Positions 15,762 through 23,432 of a DNA stretch of 25,286 bases are shown piece after piece. The position numbers were made by a program, and so were the translations under genes. Under the pieces are notes generated by a model. The model saw only the letters and a program-made list of their open reading frames with translations, made no database searches and was not told where the DNA came from. The DNA is from JANYJA01 sp038229055 (lineage in GTDB: Bacteria; Acidobacteriota; Terriglobia; Bryobacterales; Bryobacteraceae): assembly GCA_038229055.1 (NCBI GenBank), contig JBBROU010000077.1, positions 1 through 25,286 of the forward strand, in the 5' to 3' direction. Within the stretch, counting starts at the first letter, position 1. Each line of letters begins with the position of its first letter.

Positions 15762-17090
15762 ATGCAAGACGTGAAATCGTTTATCGCCGAAAGAGGAATC
15801 GAATTCTTCTTCTGCTCCTTCGTGGAATTAAGCGGAGCGCCCAAAGCCAAGCTGGTGCCCGCGACGAACATTGACGAGATGGCGAAGGATGGCGCCGGAT
15901 TCGCCGGATTCGCCGCGGGCGACCTGAACCAGGCGCCGCACGATCCGGATATTTCCAGCGTGCCGGACTTCGCTTCGTGCATGCAGCTTCCCTGGAAAAA
16001 GAATATCGCCTGGGTGCCCGGCAACTTGCACGTGAATGGGAAAGCCTGGGATTATTGCCCGCGCACAATATTGCAGCGTCAACTGGCCAAGGCGCGTGCC
16101 CAGGGATATGTTCTGAACGTCGGCGTCGAGCCCGAGTTCATGCTGCTCAAGCAGAACGGCTCAGGGCAATACGTTCCCGGCGATGCTCTCGATAATCTGG
16201 ACAAGCCTTGCTATGACCTCCGCGCACTGTACCGCAACCTCGATCTGATGACGACTTTGCTGCGCTACATGCAAGAACTCGGTTGGAGCCCCTACGCCAA
16301 CGATCACGAGGACGCCAACTGCCAGTTCGAGATCAACTGGACGTTTTCAGATGCACTCACCACGGCGGACCGGCATACTTTCTTCAAGTGGATGGTTCGC
16401 ACCATCGCCGAACAGCATGGCCTTTGGGCGACCTTCATGCCGAAGCCGTTTTCCAATCTGACCGGCAATGGAGCGCACTTTCACCTCAGTCTGGCCAGCG
16501 CGGAATCGGGAACCAACCTGTTTGTGGATCAGAACGACGCGTTCGGCCTATCGCAAATGGGCCGGTGGTTCATGGGTGGAGTCTTGCGCCACGCGCGCGC
16601 TCTCTCGGCTGTGGTCGCCCCCATCGCCAACAGCTACAAAAGGCTGGTGCGCGGCGCGCCTCGATCCGGAGCCACGTGGGCTCCGGTTTACATCACGTAT
16701 GGAGGGTCGAACCGCACCCAAATGATTCGCATTCCGGGGCCGGGACGTTTTGAAACGCGGGTTGTCGATGGCGCGGCGAATCCTTATCTGGCGTGCGCGG
16801 CGATGCTCGCTGCCGGAATGGACGGAATCGAGAAGCAGATGGACCCCGGCGCGCCCAATCATAGCAATCTGTATGAAACTCCCGAGGATGAATTAAAGCG
16901 GCGCAACATCGGCTTCCTGCCTACGACTCTTTCCGAAGCCATCGACGCCTTTGATCAAGATACCGTGTTGCATGCCGAGCTCGGAGAAGATTTTTCCGCG
17001 TATTACGTCCGCGTAAAGCGCGAGGAATGGCGGCAATATCATCAGCACGTCAGCCAGTGGGAACGAGACCAGTTTCTGAAGATCTTCTAG
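15762..17090 (+). CDS. gmaS: Gamma-glutamylmethylamide synthetase / type III glutamine synthetase-like
   Basis: The 442-residue product belongs to the glutamine synthetase superfamily, type III/GlnT-like, of the usual length for GMA synthetase. Landmarks include the glutamate in VGVEPEFML, ANDHEDANCQFEINW, the ATP-site TGNGAHFHLSL near 234-244, and the C-terminal IPGPGRFETRVVDGAANPYLA. With ATP it would ligate methylamine to glutamate, the entry step of the pathway. GGAGA seven bases before ATG 15762 supports the start, 22 bases after mgdA. Sequence alone cannot separate methylamine from ammonia or other amines as substrate; the mgs/mgd genes upstream make GMA synthetase the best call. Confidence 0.88.
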   Translation: MQDVKSFIAERGIEFFFCSFVELSGAPKAKLVPATNIDEMAKDGAGFAGFAAGDLNQAPHDPDISSVPDFASCMQLPWKKNIAWVPGNLHVNGKAWDYCPRTILQRQLAKARAQGYVLNVGVEPEFMLLKQNGSGQYVPGDALDNLDKPCYDLRALYRNLDLMTTLLRYMQELGWSPYANDHEDANCQFEINWTFSDALTTADRHTFFKWMVRTIAEQHGLWATFMPKPFSNLTGNGAHFHLSLASAESGTNLFVDQNDAFGLSQMGRWFMGGVLRHARALSAVVAPIANSYKRLVRGAPRSGATWAPVYITYGGSNRTQMIRIPGPGRFETRVVDGAANPYLACAAMLAAGMDGIEKQMDPGAPNHSNLYETPEDELKRRNIGFLPTTLSEAIDAFDQDTVLHAELGEDFSAYYVRVKREEWRQYHQHVSQWERDQFLKIF

Positions 17091-17295
17091 GGCGCCGCGC
17101 GACCGGGCATTGCCGACACCGCTCAGATCCTTCGCGCCATGCTGTGCATTCCCTACGAATATCTTAAGCGATCGCCTTCCAACCGAACGGCGCGCGCCCA
17201 GTCCGGGTTCATACTCTGATTGACAGTATCCAGTCCACCGAGGTACTTTCGTATAATATGATCGATCTTCGACTGATCTCTGCGGCGGAGACTGC
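17091..17295 (+). promoter_or_regulatory. Intergenic region with candidate promoter for the enolase-superfamily gene
   Basis: This 205-base gap is the longest in the window. It holds a perfect TTGACA at 17220-17225 and a perfect TATAAT at 17252-17257, but they are 26 bases apart, too far for one normal sigma-70 promoter, so they may belong to separate or regulated promoters. ATATGATCGAT at 17256-17266 also occurs at 1599-1609. A GGAG at 17287-17290 lies five bases before ATG 17296. No clear terminator hairpin follows gmaS. Confidence 0.4.
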
Positions 17296-18525
17296 ATGAA
17301 GATCACTGGCGTAGACTGCACCGTCCTTGTGGTTCCGGATTGCAATGCCGATGCTTGCGACTCCGCCCAGGACACCATTGTCGTCCAGGTGCACACTGAC
17401 GAGGGCATCACCGGAATCGGAGAGGTGGATTCCAACCCTTGGGTGATCAAGGCTCTGATCGAAGCTCCGGGATCCCACATCATGAGTCTCGGACTTGCGG
17501 AATTGATTGTCGGCCAAGATCCGACACAGCCCCAAGCGCTCTGGGATCGTTTGTATACTTTCTCGGCCATGACAGGGCGCAGGGGCGCGGGAATCTGCGC
17601 GATTGGCGCGATCGACATGGCTGTTTGGGATATCTTCGGCAAGGCAACTGGTCGGCCGGTCTGGCAGTTGCTCGGAGGCGCGCGTCAGGATTCAATCACC
17701 CCTTATGCCAGTTTGCTACCGATTGGGCACACGCTCGCGGAGTACAAGAACAGCTTGCTGGCGAAGGCGCGATGGGCCAGAGATTACGGCTTCACGGCGG
17801 CCAAGATGGAGATTTGCATCAACGGCCCGTATTCGCACAACCTGATTCAAGAAGGCGATGAAGCAATCGTCGAGATTGTCGCGGCGTGCCGCGAAACAGT
17901 GGGACCGGAAATGACCATGATGGTCGATGTTGCCTATGCCTGGTCCAACTGGAAGGATGCTCTCCGCACGATTCGCCGCCTTGAACAATACGATGTCTTT
18001 TTTGTCGAGACGCCGCTGCGATCGGACGACTTAGACGGTTATGCGAGGCTCGCCGACGCCACGTCCGTTCAGATTGCGGCGGGCGAATGGTTGAATGGGC
18101 GATTTGAATTCATCGACCTCATGGACCGCGGACACGTGGACGTCGCGCAACCGGACGTGGGGCGCGTCGGCGGACTGACTGAGGCCATGAAAGTCGTCGG
18201 GCTGGCACTCGATCGCGGGAAAACCATTGTTCCGCATTGCTGGAAAACCGGCATCGGCGTTTCGGCCACAGCGCATTTGGCGGCCGCGTCTTCGAACTGC
18301 CGCTTCATCGAGTTTCTTCCGCCGTCAGTCGCGGAATCCGCCCTGCGCCGGGAGTTGGTCTCCGAAGAACTGCAGATCGAGGACGGTAAGCTGGCACTGC
18401 CGCAGAAGCCAGGGCTTGGCATCGAACTCAACATGGACGCTTTCAACCGGTTCGAGAAGGCCGCTGAGTCGTACGCCATGGCGCGCCGTAGCGCAAAGAT
18501 CCCGTCGTTAAGCCTGCAACACTGA
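17296..18525 (+). CDS. Enolase-superfamily protein, mandelate racemase/muconate lactonizing type (sugar-acid dehydratase-like)
   Basis: The 409-residue product has the N-terminal capping domain and the C-terminal barrel of the mandelate racemase group. The metal ligands are D211 (MVDVAYAW), E238 (FVETP) and E264 (AAGEW). Catalytic candidates are K170 on barrel strand 2 and H314 (VPHCWKTG), with D287 in QPDVGRVGG as the His partner. Strand 2 reads K170-M-E172 instead of the common KxK, so the second lysine is replaced by Glu. Members remove a proton alpha to a carboxylate, often dehydrating sugar acids. The substrate is unknown. A separate promoter region lies before it, so it need not belong to the amine operon. 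Confidence 0.9.
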   Translation: MKITGVDCTVLVVPDCNADACDSAQDTIVVQVHTDEGITGIGEVDSNPWVIKALIEAPGSHIMSLGLAELIVGQDPTQPQALWDRLYTFSAMTGRRGAGICAIGAIDMAVWDIFGKATGRPVWQLLGGARQDSITPYASLLPIGHTLAEYKNSLLAKARWARDYGFTAAKMEICINGPYSHNLIQEGDEAIVEIVAACRETVGPEMTMMVDVAYAWSNWKDALRTIRRLEQYDVFFVETPLRSDDLDGYARLADATSVQIAAGEWLNGRFEFIDLMDRGHVDVAQPDVGRVGGLTEAMKVVGLALDRGKTIVPHCWKTGIGVSATAHLAAASSNCRFIEFLPPSVAESALRRELVSEELQIEDGKLALPQKPGLGIELNMDAFNRFEKAAESYAMARRSAKIPSLSLQH

Positions 18526-18567
18526 TCGCGCGTCGAAGTCCAACACGTCGATTGCCGGGCACAACGG

Positions 18568-19725
18568 CTACTCAGTCCGAAGGACGTGCATCCTTAAGCG
18601 CTCCATCTCTTTGAGTACAGGAACACAAGGGCCGCCTTCTTTGAGGTAACGGTGAATGATCAAGCTGGCTTCATCCTGAAATGGAATGTATCCGTCGAAT
18701 CGCGGACGCAGGTAGGCACCGTCCATGGTTTGTAGCGTATCTCGGAAGAACCCGTTAGACGCGGTATTCACCGCACTATCCTCCCAAGCTGAGCGATGAC
18801 CCGGCTGACCGCCCGCTGTGAAATAAGTTCCGCGCTGACAAACTGGATCGGCGACCGCCTTTACAAACTCCACCGCCAACTCGATGTTTTCGCAGCGGCT
18901 TGAAACCGCTAAGCCGGTCCCGCCAAGAGTAGATCGGAGAGGTCGGCCGCCGGGTAAGGCAACCAAGTTACCGAACTGAAGAAGATTTGACTCGGGACGT
19001 TGCGCGGGCCTCGCGTAGTTGGAATAAGAGAACGCAAACGGGCAATATGCCGCCGAGTTCGTCAATGCCATTTTGCGATAAATCGAGATGGGATTTGACT
19101 GCAGGCACTCCTGCGGACATCGATCGACGAAGTTCTTGAGATGCTCCATCGCGGCGGCGCCGATTTCCTCGCTGACAACGCGATCTCCAGATGCGAAGGG
19201 TTCTTCTCCCAACCCGCAACAGAACATATAAAAGTTCATGAGCGAATCGACAGGAGTCGCCGGGGCCGCCACCAGACCCCGGTCCGCCAACTCACAGACT
19301 TCCGTCCATTGCGTGGGAGGGGCAAGCTTGAGCGCGTCGAGAAGGTCGGGTCTCCAGGAACTCACCGGCGCTGCCGCGTCGATGGGAAGTGCCCAAAGAC
19401 GATCGGCAAACCAGTAGCTTTCGAACGATCGGCCCACCGACCCCTCGACCTGACCCTTTATAAATTCCGGACCCAGAAATGTTTCGAGCGGCAGCAGCGT
19501 TTCGTGGGCGGCCGCGTACCCGACAAAGGGATGGTCGATTACGAGCAGGTCAAAATGCTGCGCGAGCCGCTCAATCGGAAAATCTCCGAATTCTTTTAAG
19601 GAACGCTTCTCCCAGATGATTTGGATATCGGGGAATAAGTCCTCGTACCATTGGCTAACCGCCACCAATGGGATATAGCCACGGGTATGATTCCAGGTGA
19701 TTCCTCTTATGACATTTGGTTGCAT
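18568..19725 (-). CDS. Family 1 extracellular solute-binding protein homologue lacking a signal peptide
   Basis: From ATG 19725 the product has 385 residues and begins MQPNVIRGITWNHTRGY, directly in the binding-protein fold: QIIWEKRSL and FDLLVIDHPFVGYAA in lobe 1, LWALPIDAAAPV at the hinge region, and the LGGTGLAVSSRCENIELAVEFV segment towards the end. There is no signal peptide or lipobox, and no ABC permease or ATPase gene nearby. The frame extends upstream to 19836 but would add a non-hydrophobic tail and cross the divergent gene start. The protein may bind a sugar or similar ligand in the cytoplasm or may be exported another way. It is convergent with the enolase-type gene, 42 bases away, and divergent from the metalloprotease-like gene. 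Confidence 0.78.
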   Translation of the reverse strand: MQPNVIRGITWNHTRGYIPLVAVSQWYEDLFPDIQIIWEKRSLKEFGDFPIERLAQHFDLLVIDHPFVGYAAAHETLLPLETFLGPEFIKGQVEGSVGRSFESYWFADRLWALPIDAAAPVSSWRPDLLDALKLAPPTQWTEVCELADRGLVAAPATPVDSLMNFYMFCCGLGEEPFASGDRVVSEEIGAAAMEHLKNFVDRCPQECLQSNPISIYRKMALTNSAAYCPFAFSYSNYARPAQRPESNLLQFGNLVALPGGRPLRSTLGGTGLAVSSRCENIELAVEFVKAVADPVCQRGTYFTAGGQPGHRSAWEDSAVNTASNGFFRDTLQTMDGAYLRPRFDGYIPFQDEASLIIHRYLKEGGPCVPVLKEMERLRMHVLRTE

Positions 19726-19808
19726 TTGAAATATACGTGTGGCCGTGCGAGACGCGGACGACCTTGCGTTTCCCGAGGTGTCTAAAAGGTATATGCTAAA
19801 CCCAAAAG

Positions 19809-21770
19809 ATGCCTGACTACAAACGCGAGATCTCATCGGTCCTGGAATCGCTTCCGGTCAGTGGAACCTACGTCACGGACTCTCCCGGGGAAGGCTTTGT
19901 CGGCGCGGTGTCAGAATTTGAGACCCTTCGTCTCGATGTAGACGGAACCTTTCCGCAGAAGATGGCCAGCGGAACCTACACCCGCGGCTTCATAACGGTG
20001 AACTCGCCGGTTTATTGGATCGCTTATCCAATGCACGAAGTTTCTTACGGTGTCTGGGAGGGCTATATAGCCGGCGTTTGGGGCAACGCGTCCTTGATCC
20101 CGCATTCGAAGATATCCATCCACGTCTCCCCCAATTCGATGTATGCGTATCAACCTAAGATGACGGTTACATTTTCAGGTGGCCCGCCCGATGTCACTCG
20201 TGTGCTCGTCTATTATTCGCCCTGGTTCCGCGAGGTCACGTTCGAGTTCGATACGGTGCTGGATTCCCCTCACGTCACCTCAATCGACACGTGGGCTCAC
20301 TTAAACCGCCCGGCAACGCTCCCGCACGAGAGTCTCACCTTCGACAAGGTATACGACCGCGCGGGCGTCGACGTCTCGAAATCCCCGAAACGCAGCACTG
20401 TTCCGCTCTCCCTGGCCGGCGCAGACTCCGCCTGGGACGACATGGAACTGGAAGACGCGATGCATAAATATTGGTCCATGTATTCGGACGGCCCCAACTG
20501 GGCGGTTTGGGTTTTGTTTGCCGCCACCTACGTGGACCCGGGCATTTTCGGCACGATGTTCGACGATTCAGACCAGAACCAGCGCCAAGGCTGCGCAGTG
20601 TTTAATCAGACTCTTGATGGATATGTCCCGCCCACTTATCCCCAGCGCGCGGAGCATCTGGCCCGCATGCGATTTTTCGACTTGGTGCACGAAACGGGAC
20701 ACTGCTTCAACCTTCATCATGCTTGGCGCGCCTACAACCCCGAACTGAACTGGCCATTCTTCCCGCTGATATCGGACTATGCCACATTCATGAATTATCC
20801 GGAGAAAGTTTTTGATTTCTTCGGTAAATTTGAATACCGCTTTCACGATAGTGAGCTCAAATTCCTGCGCCACGCACCCGACAATTTCGTCGAGATGGGC
20901 GACGCAAAATTTTACGGTGGAACGGATCGGTTCTTCGGCGTCGCAAACAACACAGCGCCCAGGCCATGGAAGCTGGAAATTTCGCTCCACCGCCGCAATG
21001 GTGTATTCGAGTTTCTGGAACCGGTCAATCTCACTGCGACCCTCACCAACACCAGCGAACATCCGCAGATCATCGACGCGTCGGTCCTGGAAGACGGTGG
21101 GAATTTCGCCCTCGTCATCGCGCGTGTGGACGGCCGTGTGCGATTTTGGCGTCCTTTTGTACAGCGCTGCTTTCTGCCCAGACCTCGGGTGCTGGAGGCG
21201 GGCCAGTCGCTAAGTGCATCGTTTTTCATCAGTGCCGGGCTGGGCGGATGGTATCTCTCCGAACCGGGCGCTTACGTTCTACAGGCGGCGCTGCAGATGC
21301 CAAGCTCAATTCTCGCCTCCAGTTCCGTTCGCGTCCGCATCTCACACCCATGTAGTTTTGAAGAGGACGCTGTTGCACAGGATTTCTTCACGCGTGACGT
21401 CGCGGTCGCACTGGCGTTCGGCGCCACTCCCTCTCGGACCGGCGCCGTTCAGACGCTGCGCGATGTGGTGGAGCGGCTCCCGGAACGCACTGCATCCCGT
21501 TACGCCGCCCTTGCGTTGGCTCAGGGGTCGATGCGAGATGTACGGGTTCTTCGTACCGGCGCGGAGAAGGAACGGGGCTTTGACGTGATGCCCGCAGACC
21601 ATGGGGAAGCCTCGAAACTCTTTGAGCGCGCTCTGTCCGGTGATCCCGGCGCGGCGACCGCATCGTTAGGCGTTGAAGGGTACCGGAAGTGGTCCGACCG
21701 ATACGCGGTTTACCAAAAAACACGAGGCGGTGCGGATTCTCACGACAGGCATCCACGCAAAAAACGATAG
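19809..21770 (+). CDS. Metzincin-like zinc metallopeptidase homologue, cytoplasmic by sequence
   Basis: The 653-residue product is not one I can place in a named family. Residues 294-304 read HETGHCFNLHH, giving the metzincin zinc signature HExxHxxxxxH (H294, H298, H304; base E295), except that the usual Gly at position 8 is Asn. M328 in ATFMNYP fits the Met-turn. A large beta-rich N-terminal part (1-200) precedes it, and an Ig-like beta domain (about 385-510; LTATLTNTSEHPQIID) follows, then a short helical, basic tail. No signal peptide is visible at MPDYKREISS. ATG 19809 has no clear ribosome binding site. It diverges from the solute-binding homologue with 83 bases between starts, so the two may share control. 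Confidence 0.8.
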   Translation: MPDYKREISSVLESLPVSGTYVTDSPGEGFVGAVSEFETLRLDVDGTFPQKMASGTYTRGFITVNSPVYWIAYPMHEVSYGVWEGYIAGVWGNASLIPHSKISIHVSPNSMYAYQPKMTVTFSGGPPDVTRVLVYYSPWFREVTFEFDTVLDSPHVTSIDTWAHLNRPATLPHESLTFDKVYDRAGVDVSKSPKRSTVPLSLAGADSAWDDMELEDAMHKYWSMYSDGPNWAVWVLFAATYVDPGIFGTMFDDSDQNQRQGCAVFNQTLDGYVPPTYPQRAEHLARMRFFDLVHETGHCFNLHHAWRAYNPELNWPFFPLISDYATFMNYPEKVFDFFGKFEYRFHDSELKFLRHAPDNFVEMGDAKFYGGTDRFFGVANNTAPRPWKLEISLHRRNGVFEFLEPVNLTATLTNTSEHPQIIDASVLEDGGNFALVIARVDGRVRFWRPFVQRCFLPRPRVLEAGQSLSASFFISAGLGGWYLSEPGAYVLQAALQMPSSILASSSVRVRISHPCSFEEDAVAQDFFTRDVAVALAFGATPSRTGAVQTLRDVVERLPERTASRYAALALAQGSMRDVRVLRTGAEKERGFDVMPADHGEASKLFERALSGDPGAATASLGVEGYRKWSDRYAVYQKTRGGADSHDRHPRKKR

Positions 21771-21889
21771 CCAGGCCGGAGGCGGTATAAGCTAAGACTC
21801 GCCCGGCAAAACCGATGTGTATCGCGACGTACTAAGCAACGCTTCACAACCTGGGAAAAGCGTTAGACTTATCAATGGAGGCGTTTCTT

Positions 21890-22249
21890 ATGAAAATAGC
21901 ACTAAATGTTTTGACGCTTGTGGCGCTGCTGGGTGGCTCGGTTTTTGCGGCTGAAAAGACTTGGACAGGCTCGATCAGCGACAGCAAGTGCGGCGCCAAG
22001 CACATGGCGGGAGAGCACGGGGCGAAGATGTCGAACCGTGACTGCACTGAAGCCTGCATTAAGGGCGGTGCGAAGTATGTTTTCGCGAGCAAGGGGAAGG
22101 TGTACCAGATCGACAATCAGGACTACGCGGGTCTGCCGGAGCACGCTGGGCATACTGTCAAGCTGACGGGCGAGATGACGGGAGACACAATCAAGGTTTC
22201 CAACATTGTGATGCCGGGTGGCAAGAAGAAAATGAAGAAGGCCGCCTAA
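21890..22249 (+). CDS. Small secreted protein, DUF5818-like
   Basis: The 119-residue product starts with a clean signal peptide (MKIALNVLTLVALLGGSVFA) and a mature part of about 98 residues with the pattern GSISDSKCGAKH, a CTEACIKGG pair of cysteines, and a beta-rich end (HTVKLTGEMTGDTIKVSNI), then a lysine tail. This resembles small exported OB-fold-like proteins widespread in Acidobacteriota; the DUF5818 label is from memory and tentative. GGAGG at 21877-21881 sits eight bases before ATG 21890 and rules out the ATG at 21875. A weak promoter may lie upstream: TTCACA 21843-21848 and TAGACT 21864-21869 with 15 bases between. Confidence 0.82.
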   Translation: MKIALNVLTLVALLGGSVFAAEKTWTGSISDSKCGAKHMAGEHGAKMSNRDCTEACIKGGAKYVFASKGKVYQIDNQDYAGLPEHAGHTVKLTGEMTGDTIKVSNIVMPGGKKKMKKAA

Positions 22250-22270
22250 TTAGTCTTGGGTAAAAAAAGA

Positions 22271-22311
22271 CGCGGCGGCGATTGGAAATACCGATCGCCG
22301 CCGCGTTTTTT
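22271..22311. terminator. Strong bidirectional Rho-independent terminator
   Basis: CGCGGCGGCGAT (22271-22282) pairs with ATCGCCGCCGCG (22294-22305), and three more pairs close a five-base loop AAATA. Six T follow on the plus strand (22306-22311) and seven A precede it (22262-22268), so it works on both strands. It sits between the convergent stops of the small secreted protein and the minus-strand membrane protein. Confidence 0.93.
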
Positions 22312-23407
22312 ATTTGCCCCGGAAAAAATATCCAAGCTCGACGATCAAAATAATAACCACCATAAGTTCCAGCGCAAATGCTCTGCCTTGGTGGAAGCGG
22401 TCCATCATAATCTGATACAGTTCGCCAATCGTGTTTAGCTTTTGCTCCACCAATTCGCGATAGTCCGGGACCCCGATCCTGGCGGCGGCAAGCCGGTAAA
22501 CACGCGCGGAGAACGTGTCACTCAGAAACTTGATCGAATTGTCGACACGTTCCGTAAGTTCCCGCACTTCCAACCTCATCGCACTGATTCGCTCTGCTTC
22601 GTGAGCCATTCGCCATCGCGCGATGAAGCCCGTACCGCTGCTAACCGAGTCGTAGACGCCGCGGAGAAGCTGCGACAAAACGTGATCGTAGTGGCGAAAT
22701 TCAAGTAATTGCGAGTTCGCGTACTCCAGCAGTTGAATCGTCGGGCCCGCGCCTTCCGAGGTGTCATATACAACCGCGGCGCTCCAACCGACTACCAACA
22801 GATCATTCGGATAGTAAGACATTCTGGATTGCAACACTTCAGACTGCTCATCCGCCGAAAGAGCGGCGGATTCGCCACGGACAATGCGAGCGATATCCGG
22901 ACCGTATCTCGCTATCAGTTCTTTCGCGTCGACCGGGGGACCGCTCCCTCCTGTCATTGGATGAAGTTGGAAGATATGGTAATCCTCGCTGAGACGATAC
23001 TCATACGGCTTCAATAATGCAGGGGCGACACGGTTAGCGAGCGACTTCACGATCTCCCCCGCGTGCCGTTCCACCTCCGGCGCGGAGATCCATTTTGCCG
23101 ACAACTTCACCAGCTCTTCCCACTCAAGATCGAAGGGCAGTTCGAATTCAATGCTGATCACGCCGTAGTCGTGATAACTTACTCTGCAATTCAGATGTTC
23201 GCCGGTCTGAAGGGATCGAGGCGGAAGCATTTCCACCACTGGAGGCTGCTCGAAACGAACATACTCGGGAGCCAAGTGGCGGAAGGCTGGTTCACGGCCG
23301 ACTGGAGGCGAGCCTAACAACTTTCGCAGTTCACTTAGGAGAATTTCTTCACAAAGGTCGTAAAGAATAATGGTCCTGAGGGAGCCGAATACTTTCGCTG
23401 CTGACAT
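22310..23407 (-). CDS. Uncharacterised protein with C-terminal membrane anchor (layout like DUF155/RMD1)
   Basis: From ATG 23407 the product has 365 residues. The body is soluble, followed by a long helical region (about 250-330; EAERISAMRLEVRELTERV suggests coiled coil) and a single C-terminal transmembrane helix (ALELMVVIILIVELGYFF) with a short basic tail, so the bulk faces the cytoplasm as a tail-anchored protein. The E-R-rich helix followed by a final membrane helix recalls the RMD1/YagE (DUF155) family, but I do not see that family's N-terminal part clearly. The frame continues upstream to 23497 inside the DUF2207 gene, so ATG 23407 (25 bases after that gene's stop) is preferred. No strong ribosome binding site is seen. 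The TAA lies in the terminator's T tract. Confidence 0.72.
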   Translation of the reverse strand: MSAAKVFGSLRTIILYDLCEEILLSELRKLLGSPPVGREPAFRHLAPEYVRFEQPPVVEMLPPRSLQTGEHLNCRVSYHDYGVISIEFELPFDLEWEELVKLSAKWISAPEVERHAGEIVKSLANRVAPALLKPYEYRLSEDYHIFQLHPMTGGSGPPVDAKELIARYGPDIARIVRGESAALSADEQSEVLQSRMSYYPNDLLVVGWSAAVVYDTSEGAGPTIQLLEYANSQLLEFRHYDHVLSQLLRGVYDSVSSGTGFIARWRMAHEAERISAMRLEVRELTERVDNSIKFLSDTFSARVYRLAAARIGVPDYRELVEQKLNTIGELYQIMMDRFHQGRAFALELMVVIILIVELGYFFRGK

Positions 23408-23432
23408 AGATGGCCCGTAATAGACGCCTGAT

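Noticed and set aside
7241..17090. Cluster read as plain sarcosine/glycine-betaine catabolism
   Set aside because: The oxidase-type subunits alone would fit, but the mgsABC trio and the type III glutamine synthetase homologue have no role there, and no glyA, betaine or dimethylglycine demethylase gene is present.
17220..17257. TTGACA and TATAAT as one perfect sigma-70 promoter
   Set aside because: Both boxes match consensus, but 26 bases separate them, well beyond the usual 16-18.
16893..17642. 249-codon open frame on the minus strand across the gmaS-enolase gap
   Set aside because: Most of it is antisense to gmaS and the enolase-type gene, and the part in the gap shows no protein-like pattern.
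19726..19836. Upstream extension of the solute-binding gene as a possible signal peptide
   Set aside because: The added 37 residues are Ser/Arg-rich with no usable hydrophobic core and cross the start of the divergent gene.
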